Counted from the stretch's first letter, positions 1-8,983 are shown. The stretch: 64,000 nt of DNA from an uncultured Steroidobacter sp. (GCA_937864115.1 CALMII010000019.1:1-64000); one strand, 5' to 3'. Notes: generated by a model not told the origin, from the sequence alone. Numbers and translations: made by a program.

Positions 1-2
1 TG

Positions 3-59
3 GCAGACCCCAGCGTTGACATCGATCGTGATAACCAACTGACTTTGTTCGATTCTTAA
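3..59 (+). CDS. 3' end of an unidentified gene cut by the window edge
   Basis: Frame 3 is open from the window edge to a TAA at 57-59 and ends in DNQLTLFDS. The QLTLF string close to the C-terminus resembles the beta-clamp binding motif (QLxLF) of DNA polymerases, UmuC-type proteins and MutS. Only 18 residues are visible, so the open frame could be chance and the product cannot be named. Confidence 0.3.
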   Translation, partial: ADPSVDIDRDNQLTLFDS

Positions 60-69
60 CCGGACACTA

Positions 70-122
70 GTGGGCTTTAGCCTGACTTTCCGGAAAGAGG
101 CCGGCTGAAGCCGGCCCCACAG
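70..122. repeat. REP-like palindrome pair, family R1
   Basis: A degenerate arm (GTGGGCTTTAGCCTGAC) is followed by a full inverted palindrome, GGCCGGCTGAAGCCGGCC plus CCACAG. The same unit recurs at 1201, 48096, 54286, 55583, 57641 and 60683. It sits between genes and has no coding sense. Confidence 0.85.
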
Positions 123-216
123 TAAGACGGGATCCGCTACCGCTGAGAAAATCTTCACAGACGCCGCGACCGCACCGACACGATAATTCCAGCCCCTCTT
201 CCGCAGGGAAATCCGG

Positions 217-1119
217 ATGGACCGGCTCGGCGCCCTACTGAAAATCTTCGGCATCGTGATGCTGTCTTCGGCACTGCTCGAAGCGCTCGTCCTGCGCTTC
301 GTGTTCAAGCGCCGCTACGACTGGCGCTCTTCGCTGGCCTCGTTCGTCACGCTGCTCGGGCGCGGCTTCTCCGATTTCGTACCGCTCGCGATCGCGATGC
401 CCGGGGCGTACTGGCTGTATCAGCACCGGCTCTTCGAACCGGAGAAGCTCGGCGCCTGGTCGTTCGTGATTCTCTTTTTCGGACTGGAGTTCGTGTACTA
501 CGGGTGGCATCGCATCAGCCACCGCTCGCGCTGGTTCTGGACCCATCACGCGGTGCATCACTCGCCCAACGATTTCAATCTGTCCGCGGCATACCGCCTC
601 GGCTGGACGTCGCGGATCATGGGCACGTATGTGATCTTCTCGCCGCTCGCCGCTCTGGGGTTCGAACCGAAAGTCATCTTCACGGCCTACAGCCTGAACC
701 TCGCCTACCAGTTCTGGATCCATGCGGACTGGATTCCGCGACTCGGCCCGCTCGAAGGCATCCTCAACACGCCGTCCGCGCATCGCGTGCATCACGGCGC
801 CAATGTCGAATATCTGGACGCGAACTTCGGCGGCGTGCTGGTCGTTTTCGATCGGCTGTTCGGTACGTATCGGCCGGAACGCGACGACGTTCCCGTGCGC
901 TTCGGGCTCGTCAAACCGCTGCACAGCTACAACCCGCTCAGGATCGCGTTCCACCAGTTCGGTCCGCTGTTTCGCGACCTGGCGTCGGCGCGCAGCGTGC
1001 GCGAAGTGATCGGCTATCTGTTCGGTCCGCCAGGATGGCGGCCGGATGGCCGTGGCGAAACGACGGAGGAATTGCGTCGCCGGGCGGCGCTGGCGAGCGC
1101 CAGCCCGGCTTCCGAATAG
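217..1119 (+). CDS. sterol desaturase / fatty acid hydroxylase family protein
   Basis: Integral-membrane di-iron oxygenase of the fatty acid hydroxylase superfamily (PF04116); such enzymes hydroxylate or desaturate lipids in the inner membrane. The His clusters are visible: HRISH at residues 98-102, HHAVHH at 110-115, His169 in a membrane segment, and HRVHH at 189-193. Hydrophobic stretches lie near residues 8-28, 50-68, 82-96 and 135-170. The length of 300 aa is usual for bacterial members. AGGGA lies about 7 nt before the ATG. The substrate cannot be read from sequence. A repeat cluster follows the stop, so the gene appears monocistronic. Confidence 0.85.
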   Translation: MDRLGALLKIFGIVMLSSALLEALVLRFVFKRRYDWRSSLASFVTLLGRGFSDFVPLAIAMPGAYWLYQHRLFEPEKLGAWSFVILFFGLEFVYYGWHRISHRSRWFWTHHAVHHSPNDFNLSAAYRLGWTSRIMGTYVIFSPLAALGFEPKVIFTAYSLNLAYQFWIHADWIPRLGPLEGILNTPSAHRVHHGANVEYLDANFGGVLVVFDRLFGTYRPERDDVPVRFGLVKPLHSYNPLRIAFHQFGPLFRDLASARSVREVIGYLFGPPGWRPDGRGETTEELRRRAALASASPASE

Positions 1120-1152
1120 ACTCCTGCGGAGCCTAATTGCCTCTGGTCTGAT

Positions 1153-1195
1153 CCCCTCCTCCGCGCAGCGGGGAGGAGGGGTCAGGGTGGGGGCC
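1153..1195. repeat. GC-rich intergenic repeat, family R2
   Basis: Inverted CCCCTCCTCCGCGC / GAGGAGGGG arms followed by a GTCAGGGTGGGGGCC tail. Related copies in opposite orientation lie at 10555, 48127 and 48979. It abuts an R1 element. Confidence 0.7.
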
Positions 1196-1200
1196 TCTTG

Positions 1201-1260
1201 CTGTGGGGCCGGCTTCAGCCGGCCTCTTCAATCAGAGTCAGGCTGAAGCCTGACCTACAG
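1201..1260. repeat. REP-like palindrome pair (BIME-like), family R1
   Basis: Two palindromes in tandem: GGCCGGCTTCAGCCGGCC at 1207-1224 and the variant TCAGGCTGAAGCCTGA at 1238-1253, bounded by CTGTGG and CTACAG. It lies between the hydroxylase gene and the 3' end of the convergent receptor gene, where a paired-REP hairpin could protect both mRNA ends. Confidence 0.85.
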
Positions 1261-1320
1261 AAACCCCCACGGCTCGCTTCGACCTCATCTCAATCATCTG
1301 GCGTCTACTGGAGTTGACGC

Positions 1321-3453
1321 TCAGTGATTCCAGCGCACCGCCAGGCTGTAGTTGCGCGGTTCGCCGATATCCGCATAACCCCACAGCGAACGGTTGTAGC
1401 GCTCGTCGAAGACATTGTTGACGTTCACCGAGACGGACCACTGTTCGTTGAACGAATACCGCGCCATGAGATCGATCAGCCAGTACGCAGGCTGCGCCTG
1501 GCGCACGGGGATTCCCGGATCGTTCATGCTGATGTCGAAGTCGTAGTACGTCCCGCTCTGCCAGCGCGCGCTGCCGCCGACGGTCAGGCCCGACAGCAGA
1601 TTCACGGGCCGGTAGCTCGTGGTGAGCTTGAACACGTCGTCGGGGATGTACGTCGTGCGGACGTTGCCGTCCTTGTCTTCGGCGGTGTTGTGGGTGAAGC
1701 CGCCGCTGATGTCCCAGTTCGGCGTCACGGCGCCGGCGATTTCGACTTCGTAGCCCTTCGTCTCGATGCCGTCGACGCTCATGTAGATCCACTCGCCGTT
1801 CGGCAGCATGCCCTGGTTGGCCCACTCGGCGACGTTGTCCTTGTTGGCTTCGTACACCGCGGCGGAGATGTTCAGCCGGTTGTCGTGGAAGGCCAGCTTC
1901 ACGCCGAGTTCCTTGTTGGTGCCGTCGGTGGGATCGAGCAGGTTGCCGTCCGCGCCGTAATACGTGCCGGGCAGGAAGATGCTGGTGTAGCTGGCATACA
2001 GCGAGGCGAAGTCGTTCAGGTCGTAGACGACGCCGAAATACGGCGTGAACACGTCGCTGCGTTTTGCGGAGCTGATCCGCTCGCCGGTGAAGGCATCGTC
2101 GGAGTCGAGCTTCCAGAAACTGAGCCGTCCGCCCGCCATCACCTTCAGCGGATCGGCGATGCTGAAGCGCAGCGTGCCGTAGAAGCCGCCCTGCGTGGAG
2201 GTATCGACGTTGCCGTAGACGCTCGTCGGCGACGACATGTCGGGCGCGGGCACGACCACGTCATCCAGCGTCGCCGGCAACACATCGAAGTAGCTGCTCA
2301 GCAGGGTGAATTCGTTGCGCGCCGCGTTGTAGCCGACGACGACGTCATGCTCGCGACCGAACAGGCCGAAATCGCCGGTGGCCACGAGGTTGAAGCTTTG
2401 CGTGATCGACTTGCGATCCGAGTGCAGCGCATTCGGCGTGTTCCAGGGATCGACCAGCTCCAGCGTCTGCGGATCGACGTAGGAACCCAGGGTGGCATTC
2501 AGCACGTCGATCGTCGCTTCGGCATAACGATAGGCGCTGCGCACCCGCCAGCCATTGTCGAAGCGATGATCGACTTCGGGCATGACGCTCCATTCGGTCA
2601 TCTCGCGATACGACCAGGGCTGGCCGGTGGAGAACGAGATGTCGTGATCGATCAGCGTACCGTCGCTGTAGTAGGCAGGATTCGAATTCCAGTTGTAGAC
2701 GCCGGCCCACTTCGACTGCACGCGATCGACGGCGAGCGACAGCTTCGTGCCCTGCTCGAACTGCTTGTCGACGATGCCGTAGACCACGTTCTTGCGACGA
2801 TCGTAACGATCCAGGAACGACTCGTTGTAGAGGCCCGCGGTGACGAAGCGGCCGCGCACGCTGCCATCGTCGCTCAGCGGTCCGGCGACGTCGCCTTCCG
2901 CGCGCCAGGTGTTCCAGTTGCCGCCGCTCAGCATCAGGCCCGCCCGCAGGTCATTCGTCGGACGCTTGCGGATCATGTTGACGGTCGCGGACGGTTCGCC
3001 GAGGCCGCTCATGATGCCGGCCGCGCCCTTGAGCACTTCGACGCGCTCGGCGATCACCGGGTCGATGCCCTGACTGATGGAACCGGAATACGTGAGGTTC
3101 GCCGGCGTGGTGATCATGCCGTCGACCTGCACGCCGGTGTCGAGCTGGAAGCCGCGCACGTAGATGATGCTGTCCTCCGACGCATCGCCGACCTTGCTGA
3201 CGCCGGGCACGTGGTCGAGCAGCTGTTCCATGTCGACCAGACCTTTGTCCTCGATCATCTGTTCGGTGATGACCGTGACACTCTGCGGCGTTTCGCGCAG
3301 GGTCATGGTGATGCCGGTGGCGCTGTTCATGGATTGGGTCGTATAGCTGCCGGTCACGACGACTTCTTCCACGATGTCTGCATCGGTTGCAGCGATGCAG
3401 ACGAAGGGGGTCAGGCCGGCCAGGGCCACGACCCAGGGTTTCCTGGTGTTCAT
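1321..3453 (-). CDS. TonB-dependent siderophore receptor
   Basis: Outer-membrane ferric-siderophore receptor of the FhuE/FpvA type (TonB_dep_Rec). After a signal peptide ending near CIAATDA come a TonB-box-like VEEVVVTGSY, a plug domain (RETPQSVTVITEQMI, LLDHVPGV, VYVRGF-like IIYVRGF, VEVLKGAAGIM) and a long beta-barrel ending in YSLAVRWNH. The plug signature TPQSVTV is typical of siderophore receptors. The mature-length protein is about 710 aa, normal for the family. The ATG at 3453 is preferred over 3480 because it begins the signal peptide and has AGGA upstream. A Fur-box-like sequence lies about 60 bp upstream, which fits iron regulation. No siderophore synthesis or cytoplasmic-membrane transporter genes are adjacent. 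Confidence 0.93.
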   Translation of the reverse strand: MNTRKPWVVALAGLTPFVCIAATDADIVEEVVVTGSYTTQSMNSATGITMTLRETPQSVTVITEQMIEDKGLVDMEQLLDHVPGVSKVGDASEDSIIYVRGFQLDTGVQVDGMITTPANLTYSGSISQGIDPVIAERVEVLKGAAGIMSGLGEPSATVNMIRKRPTNDLRAGLMLSGGNWNTWRAEGDVAGPLSDDGSVRGRFVTAGLYNESFLDRYDRRKNVVYGIVDKQFEQGTKLSLAVDRVQSKWAGVYNWNSNPAYYSDGTLIDHDISFSTGQPWSYREMTEWSVMPEVDHRFDNGWRVRSAYRYAEATIDVLNATLGSYVDPQTLELVDPWNTPNALHSDRKSITQSFNLVATGDFGLFGREHDVVVGYNAARNEFTLLSSYFDVLPATLDDVVVPAPDMSSPTSVYGNVDTSTQGGFYGTLRFSIADPLKVMAGGRLSFWKLDSDDAFTGERISSAKRSDVFTPYFGVVYDLNDFASLYASYTSIFLPGTYYGADGNLLDPTDGTNKELGVKLAFHDNRLNISAAVYEANKDNVAEWANQGMLPNGEWIYMSVDGIETKGYEVEIAGAVTPNWDISGGFTHNTAEDKDGNVRTTYIPDDVFKLTTSYRPVNLLSGLTVGGSARWQSGTYYDFDISMNDPGIPVRQAQPAYWLIDLMARYSFNEQWSVSVNVNNVFDERYNRSLWGYADIGEPRNYSLAVRWNH

Positions 3454-3511
3454 TTCGGAGCGATTCCTGTTGTCAATCAATTACCTGCGCGAAGGGACGC
3501 GGATTGTAATT

Positions 3512-3530
3512 GATAATGACTCTCATTTCG
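3512..3530 (-). promoter_or_regulatory. Fur box upstream of the TonB-dependent receptor
   Basis: GATAATGACTCTCATTTCG matches 13 of 19 positions of the Fur consensus GATAATGATAATCATTATC, including both conserved ends of the core (GATAATGA and TCATT). It lies about 60 bp before the receptor start codon, where Fe-Fur would block transcription. Confidence 0.7.
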
Positions 3531-3617
3531 ATGTTCTGGACCTCGCCGTCCCCCGGACGAGGGAAAGACCGGAACGCCGGATGGAGGGAGGAACCTCCCG
3601 TTCGAAACCGCTGCGCT

Positions 3618-3925
3618 TCAGGCCAGGCCGGCCGCGATGTTGACGGCCATCGCCAGCAGCGTGGTGTTGAAGAAAAACGCAAACACCGCGTGCACCAGCA
3701 TCAGCCGGCGCATGACGGTCGATGCGATCGCGACGTCGGAGGTCTACCCCGTCGCGCCGACCGTGAACGAGAAATACATGAAGTCGGCATAGCCCGGACG
3801 GAACTTCTCGCCGGGGAACTGCAGGCAGGGCGCGCTCGGGTCGGAGCGCGTCGAATAGTATTCGTGCGCATAGTGCAGGGCGAACGACGTGTGCACGAAC
3901 AGCCACGGCTGGCAATCGCGCGCAG
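3618..3925 (-). pseudogene. DUF1345 membrane protein, 3' fragment with amber stop
   Basis: The minus strand encodes the conserved C-terminal part of DUF1345 membrane proteins: WLFVHTSFALHYAHEYY, then FRPGYADFMYFSFTVGATG, an in-frame TAG, then TSDVAIASTVMRRLM and FFFNTTLLAMAVNI. The stop falls where this family normally has Gln (xxFQTSDV), so a single CAG-to-TAG change explains it. The N-terminal two-thirds is missing; similarity ends near 3925, just upstream of the divergent alginate-lyase-like gene. This is a truncated, mutated remnant rather than a gene. Confidence 0.75.
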
Positions 3926-3987
3926 CCTGCTGCTTCGGTCAGAATAGATTCGCCGTTCGCTGTACGCGCATCCCACAATCTTCGCCC

Positions 3988-6075
3988 ATGACCACGCCCG
4001 CATCGACGACGCCGCTGGAGTTCGCACTGTTCCGCATTCTCGGCAACAGTCTGCCGCCGCGGCACGGCGCGGACGAGATGCTGGCGCATCTGCGCTTCAC
4101 GCTCGAACACGAACCCGAACTGCCGGGCTGTCGCAAACACTGGGTGCTCAACCGCATTGCCGATGCGGAAGTCGAAGCAACCTGCCTCGATCTCATCCGT
4201 CGCGCCGGACACGAATGCATCCGCCTGCCCTTCGAGATGCATCGCTACGCGCAGCACTTCAACGACCTCTCCGATCTGCCGCCCGGCGTCGAACGCATCG
4301 ATCCGAACCACAGCGATGTTGCGTTCGACGCCTCGAGCTTCGCGATCGAATGGAAATACCGTCGCAAGAACCTGTATGCGATCGGCCTGAACGAAGCGCG
4401 CAACATCGCGCTCGACACCGGCCGCGCCATCGCGCGCTGGACGCTGCCGTGGGACGCGGCCTGCTTCATCACGCGCGATGCCTGGACACAGGTTCGCCAG
4501 CTTGCCGCGAGTGACGCGAACGCGCTGCACCTGGTCGTCCCGCTGCTGCGCATCCGCGAGAACACCGCATTGCTGCGCGCGGGTTCGGTTTCGGCCAGCC
4601 TGACTGAGCCGCAGCTCGGCTTTCGCGACGACAGCCAGGCGCGCTTCGACGAAAGCCTGCGCTACGGCAATCTCAACAAGGCGGCATTGCTGAAAAGTCT
4701 CGGCGTGCCCGGGCCGTGGCACGCGTGGCGCACCGCTTCGTGGGACGTGCAACCCGGCGCCGTCAGCCCGGAGCGGAATCGCTTCGTGCAAGGCGCGTGG
4801 GTCGCGCGTCTGGCCTCGACGACCGAGGAACGCATCGAAGGCAACGAACGGCTGCGCTGGCGGTCGCGCTTCGAAGGCGTCGAGCGACTGTGCCGGCAGC
4901 TCGATGCGCGCCTGGTCGCCGCACACAATCCGCCGGGACGACTGCTCTGTTACGACGACGCGATGCTCGCAGATGCAGTCGGTCACCCGCGCACAGCCTC
5001 GCTCATTGCGCAGGCCAGAGCCGCACTGCAGCGACCGTTGCCCAGCGTGCGCGACAAGACGGGCTGCGCCGCCAGCGGCGATCCCGCCGACTATCTGAGC
5101 ATTGCGCCGTACTTCCATGTCGATGCAGCCGGCGTCGTGCAGCACCTCGATGGAGAGCGCAACGACGCAGCCACCCGCGACACCGTTGCAAGTCTCGCCA
5201 ACGATCGCGCCGCGCTCGACCGACTGGTGTCCGATGCCTGCGTCACCGCCCTGGCCGGCACGATCGGCAACGATCGCACGCTGCTGGAACATGCCGCGCG
5301 CATGTTGCGGACGTGGTTCATCGCGCCCGATACACGCATGAATCCGCACATGCGGTTCGCGCAGGTCACGCCCCGGAACATGCAATCGGGCAACGTCTGG
5401 GGCATCGTCGACTTTCGCGGCTTCTGGCCGCTGCTGGATGCCATCACGCTCACGACGCGCGCCGGCCTGTTGAGCGATGCCGAACAACGGGCATTGAAGG
5501 GCTGGTTCGAGGTCTTCCTCGACGACGTCGATGCACGCAACATCGGACGCGAGCCGAACAACATCGCGGTCTGGAACGATCTCGTCGTCGCGGCGCTGGC
5601 GGCGTTCGTCGGCCGGCACGTCCGCGCGGCAGACGTGCTGTCCGATCTGCCGCTGCGCTTCGCGACGCAACTCGGCGCATTTGCGGTGCCGATCCACGAA
5701 TTGCAGCGCACCCGTCCGCTGCACTACGGACTCTTTCTCGCCCAGGGCCTGATCAACAACGCGTGGCTCGGCTGCCGCCTCGGCATCGACCTGTGGGCCT
5801 GTACGGCCTCGCAGCACCGCAGCATCGCGATGCTGTTGCGCTTTCTGGCGTTGAACAGACGCATGCTGGCGGATCATGCGGACGACGCCGATGGCTTCGA
5901 TCGACGACTTGCGGCCGCCTGCGCGCAGGTGCCGGCCGATGCGGTGCACGCCGAGGCTCTCGACGAAGTTCACGCACTACTCGGCGAATCCACAGACGCG
6001 GGTTGCGACGACATGAGCGACGGCATGGCTCCGTTCTTCGCTGCGTTTGGCGCTGTGACGCGAGGAAAGCAGTAG
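3988..6075 (+). CDS. two-domain protein: glycosyltransferase-like N-terminus, alginate lyase-like C-terminus
   Basis: The protein has 695 aa and appears cytoplasmic, with no signal peptide. The C-terminal half (about residues 350-640) resembles the alginate lyase superfamily (PF05426): LLEHAARMLRTWFI, DTRMNPHMRFAQ, GIVDFRGFWPLLDAI, EPNNIAVWND and HYGLFLAQGLINNAWLG follow the alpha/alpha-toroid helix pattern of polysaccharide lyases. The N-terminal 180 residues (FRILGNSLPPRHG, PGCRKHWVLNRI, then NEARNIALDTGRAIARWTLPWDAACF) look like a nucleotide-sugar-transferase-type fold. The ATG at 3988 is chosen because an upstream extension would run into the DUF1345 remnant. Role in surface-polysaccharide metabolism is inference; alginate is only the family name, not a proven substrate. 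Confidence 0.7.
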   Translation: MTTPASTTPLEFALFRILGNSLPPRHGADEMLAHLRFTLEHEPELPGCRKHWVLNRIADAEVEATCLDLIRRAGHECIRLPFEMHRYAQHFNDLSDLPPGVERIDPNHSDVAFDASSFAIEWKYRRKNLYAIGLNEARNIALDTGRAIARWTLPWDAACFITRDAWTQVRQLAASDANALHLVVPLLRIRENTALLRAGSVSASLTEPQLGFRDDSQARFDESLRYGNLNKAALLKSLGVPGPWHAWRTASWDVQPGAVSPERNRFVQGAWVARLASTTEERIEGNERLRWRSRFEGVERLCRQLDARLVAAHNPPGRLLCYDDAMLADAVGHPRTASLIAQARAALQRPLPSVRDKTGCAASGDPADYLSIAPYFHVDAAGVVQHLDGERNDAATRDTVASLANDRAALDRLVSDACVTALAGTIGNDRTLLEHAARMLRTWFIAPDTRMNPHMRFAQVTPRNMQSGNVWGIVDFRGFWPLLDAITLTTRAGLLSDAEQRALKGWFEVFLDDVDARNIGREPNNIAVWNDLVVAALAAFVGRHVRAADVLSDLPLRFATQLGAFAVPIHELQRTRPLHYGLFLAQGLINNAWLGCRLGIDLWACTASQHRSIAMLLRFLALNRRMLADHADDADGFDRRLAAACAQVPADAVHAEALDEVHALLGESTDAGCDDMSDGMAPFFAAFGAVTRGKQ

Positions 6076-6234
6076 CGTCCGCTCGTGAACCGATGCCATC
6101 GGCAAATCCGATGGCACGCACCAATATTCTTCGCTTGCTGCACCTGCCGACGACTCCTACCTTGTCGTTGCAGTCCACGCATGCTTCGCACGCGATCTCG
6201 CGTGAGATCGGTCGGGACTGCGTGGAGGTTCAGC

Positions 6235-6456
6235 ATGAGCACAGCAACGACGGCACGTCGACAGCAAGCAGCGATCTCGCCCTCTCTCCCGAACCGGCCT
6301 CTCACAGGCGTCATCCCGAACGACGCTCGCACCCGGCCAGCAGCGAATCGGGACGCCACTCAAGACGATGACGGATTCTCCGTCAACCCGCTGTGGATGA
6401 TCACCGTCGCGTTTGCCATCCTGTTCGGTGCGCTTGCGATCGGCGCGATGAGCTGA
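6235..6456 (+). CDS. small single-pass membrane protein, unknown function
   Basis: A 73-aa ORF with GTGGAGG 7 nt before the ATG. The first 45 residues are hydrophilic with several Arg and Pro. The C-terminal 20 residues (WMITVAFAILFGALAIGAMS) form one transmembrane helix ending at the stop, so it would be tail-anchored. Upstream Met codons in the same frame have no ribosome binding site. No family is recognised. It lies between the lyase-like gene and the LysR gene, same strand. Confidence 0.5.
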   Translation: MSTATTARRQQAAISPSLPNRPLTGVIPNDARTRPAANRDATQDDDGFSVNPLWMITVAFAILFGALAIGAMS

Positions 6457-6537
6457 GGGCATCCGCGCACGCAGCGCTCGCCGCCCGTCGCCGAATTGAC
6501 AAGCGAAGGGAATTCGCGCGAAGTATCGGCACCTGCG

Positions 6538-7395
6538 ATGGATACCGAGCTCGCACGAACTTTTCTCGTGGTGGTCGCGACCGGCAGCTTCGTGAATGCC
6601 GCGGAGCGGCTGCACGTCACGCAGTCGACGGTGAGCGCTCGAATCCAGCGACTGGAGAGCACGCTCGGCGCCGAACTCTTCGTCCGCAACAAGGCCGGCA
6701 CGGCGTTGACCGCTGCCGGCCGGCAGTTCCAGCGTCACGCGAGCGCATTGACCCGCATCGTCGAACAGGCGCGCCAGGAAATCGGTACGGTCAGCAACTT
6801 CGGCCACACGCTCACCATCGGCGGCCGCATCGGACTGTGGGAAGACCTGCTGTTGCGCTGGCTGCCGGCCTACGCCCGGTCCGCACCGGACGTTTCGGTA
6901 CGCGCGCTCATCGGCTTCGAAGAAGATCTCATGCAGGCGCTGATCGAGGGACGCGCACACATCGGCGTGATGTACGCGCCGCAGGCGCGGCCGGGACTGA
7001 CGATCGAGACGCTGCTGGAAGATCGGCTGATCATGGTGTCAACGCAGCCGGAAGCGAGCGGCGAACCGGATCGCGACTATGTCTACGTCGACTGGGGCCC
7101 GGAATTCCTCGCACATCACAGCCTGGCGTTTCCGAACTTCGGCGGCAGCACGCTGAACGTGAACATCGGCTGGCTGGGGCTGCAGCACATCCTGGCGCAT
7201 GGCGGCGCCGGATATTTCCCCGAGCGACTGATCCGGGAACACGAACTCGCCGGCCGCTTGCATCGCGTCGCCAGTGCGCCGGAGTTCCGCCTGCCTGCGT
7301 ATCTGTGCTTTCCCGCAAAGGTGGACTCGCAACCGGTATCGCTCGCGCTCGATCTCATACGACGTGTTGCAGCAGAGGAAATCGGCGCAGCATGA
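6538..7395 (+). CDS. LysR family transcriptional regulator
   Basis: A 285-aa LysR-type regulator. The N-terminal winged helix-turn-helix is clear (residues 1-60: LARTFLVVVATGSFVNAAERLHVTQSTVSARIQRLES, LGAELFVRNK), followed by a linker helix and a two-lobed substrate-binding domain (from about residue 88). The ATG at 6538 puts the HTH at the usual distance from the N-terminus; the earlier ATG at 6496 adds an atypical extension. It converges with the amidohydrolase gene, 24 bp away, so the natural LTTR/divergent-target arrangement is absent. Its targets are unknown. Confidence 0.92.
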   Translation: MDTELARTFLVVVATGSFVNAAERLHVTQSTVSARIQRLESTLGAELFVRNKAGTALTAAGRQFQRHASALTRIVEQARQEIGTVSNFGHTLTIGGRIGLWEDLLLRWLPAYARSAPDVSVRALIGFEEDLMQALIEGRAHIGVMYAPQARPGLTIETLLEDRLIMVSTQPEASGEPDRDYVYVDWGPEFLAHHSLAFPNFGGSTLNVNIGWLGLQHILAHGGAGYFPERLIREHELAGRLHRVASAPEFRLPAYLCFPAKVDSQPVSLALDLIRRVAAEEIGAA

Positions 7396-7419
7396 GCGTG
7401 CCAGCCCGAACAGCAGACG

Positions 7420-8583
7420 CTACGCCGACAATCTTCCATCCATCATCATCTGAAAGTTCTCGACGTAGAACTTCCGGCGATCGCTCTCGCTCAGGTCGCC
7501 GAAGGTGCGCTCGAAACGCCCGATGGGATCATCCGTGCCTTCCGGATGCGGATAGTCGCTGGAGAACAGGAACAGATCGGCGCCGGCGTCGCGAATCATG
7601 CGACCGACGTCCTCTCCCGGGAAGGGCGTGAACCGCACGGCTCGCCGGATGTAGTCGGACGCCTTCATCGGCAGCGACGCCACCGACTCGTCCGTGCGCT
7701 TGAAGATCTTCTGGCTCATATCGAGCGTCCGCAGGTATTCCGGCACCCAGCCGGCACCGAGTTCGATCACGCCCGCGCGCAGCGCCGGGAACCGTTCGAA
7801 CACGCCGTCGAACACCAGCGCGGTGAGGAACTGCTGCGGAGCGATCGACAGCACCATGAAATCGCGCACGCGCAGGTTCTCGCCCTGTTCCGCACCGGTG
7901 ATGTCCTTCGGGCGCGGCTTGCCGTTGTTCTCGTACGCCGCGATCTTGATTGCGCTGTTCGGCCCGACGTGGAGCATGAAGGGCAGATTCAGCTCGCTCA
8001 ACGTCCGCCATACCGCATCGAAATCGGGATGGCCCGGCGAGCGATCTTCGACCGGCATGGCAGGGATCCAGAACGCGCCGCAGCCCAGCCGGGCGCCTTC
8101 GCGCAGTTCTTCCACGCAGCGTTGCGGATCCGCGAGCGACAACTGACCGACGGCGATCAGTCGCGCGTCCCCGCCGCAGAACTCCGCCATGGCGCGATTG
8201 TGCGCGCGGATTCCGCCGTAGCGCACATCCATGTCCGCGTGCTGCAGATACTGGCTGCCGGAGAACGTGGAGAACACGAGCTGCCGGGCAAAACCCAGGT
8301 CATCCAGCGCACGGCTGCGTTCGCGCGGATCGAAGGCACCGTAGGCATTCCAGCCCTTCACGCCCTTCACGACGTCGCGCGGCGTTTCGCCGCTGCGCGC
8401 CCGCTGCTGCTGCCTGTCGACGGCGTCGTGAATGAAGTCGTAACTCTTGGTCCCCGACTTGGCCAGACTGAGTTCCGGCAACCGTTCGCGGATCGTCGGA
8501 TCGGCGTGCCGCGCGATCCAGTCGACCGTTTCCATGATGTGACTGTCTGCATCGCAGCACAGGTGATGAGTCGCGTAGGTCAT
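7420..8583 (-). CDS. amidohydrolase family protein (amidohydrolase_2 type)
   Basis: A 387-aa metal-dependent TIM-barrel hydrolase or decarboxylase of the PF04909 group. Visible features are the N-terminal metal-site region CDADSHIMETVDW, the mid-barrel FMLHVGPNS with a ligand His, VIELGAGWVPEY, and the C-terminal SSDYPHPEG with the catalytic Asp. Members act on aromatic or other ring compounds in catabolism; the substrate cannot be told. AGGA lies 8 nt before the ATG at 8583; the earlier ATG (8610) lacks one. The neighbouring LysR gene is convergent and may or may not regulate it. Confidence 0.85.
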   Translation of the reverse strand: MTYATHHLCCDADSHIMETVDWIARHADPTIRERLPELSLAKSGTKSYDFIHDAVDRQQQRARSGETPRDVVKGVKGWNAYGAFDPRERSRALDDLGFARQLVFSTFSGSQYLQHADMDVRYGGIRAHNRAMAEFCGGDARLIAVGQLSLADPQRCVEELREGARLGCGAFWIPAMPVEDRSPGHPDFDAVWRTLSELNLPFMLHVGPNSAIKIAAYENNGKPRPKDITGAEQGENLRVRDFMVLSIAPQQFLTALVFDGVFERFPALRAGVIELGAGWVPEYLRTLDMSQKIFKRTDESVASLPMKASDYIRRAVRFTPFPGEDVGRMIRDAGADLFLFSSDYPHPEGTDDPIGRFERTFGDLSESDRRKFYVENFQMMMDGRLSA

Positions 8584-8733
8584 GATGCGATCCTGCATGA
8601 AGTGACGCACGGGGAGCGCAGGACGCTAGAACGCAGTGCCGATCCTGTCAATTGACATGGCAACGATCGGCATGCCGGAACGATGGAGAACTGTGAAGGA
8701 CCGGGCGCCTGATGGACCCGCCTCGGGACGGTG

Positions 8734-8907
8734 TCAGAACGCCTTCTGTCTCAGCTTCTTCACCGCCGAATCGCGCGGCTTGCCCTGATCCGGCCAGCCG
8801 CCCGCCGGGCGCTTGCTGTCCAGCGCTTTCTTCATGGTGTCGGCCCAGCTCACTTTTGCGGGCGCAGTCGCTTTCTTGCGGGTCGATTTCTTTCTGGCTG
8901 CCGTCAT
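8734..8907 (-). CDS. small Lys/Arg-rich protein, unknown function
   Basis: A 57-aa basic protein preceded by a consensus AGGAGG. The N-terminal half is rich in Lys, Arg, Ala and Thr (AARKKSTRKKATAPAK), like the tails of histone-H1-like bacterial proteins; the C-terminal half (SWADTMKKAL, GGWPDQGKPRDSAVKKLRQ) is more ordered. Nucleic-acid binding is plausible from charge only. It lies directly downstream of the Rpn gene on the same strand, 76 bp after its stop. Confidence 0.65.
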   Translation of the reverse strand: MTAARKKSTRKKATAPAKVSWADTMKKALDSKRPAGGWPDQGKPRDSAVKKLRQKAF

Positions 8908-8983
8908 GATGGTCCTCCTCGCGTGATCGGAAACTCGCGGCATCGCTGGCGAACGACGCGCCTCCTGGCTGAACAGCGCGCGG

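Noticed and set aside
1324..3513. Long plus-strand open frame opposite the TonB-dependent receptor gene
   Set aside because: It is His/Arg/Val-rich nonsense opposite a strongly conserved coding gene; a GC-rich codon-bias shadow.
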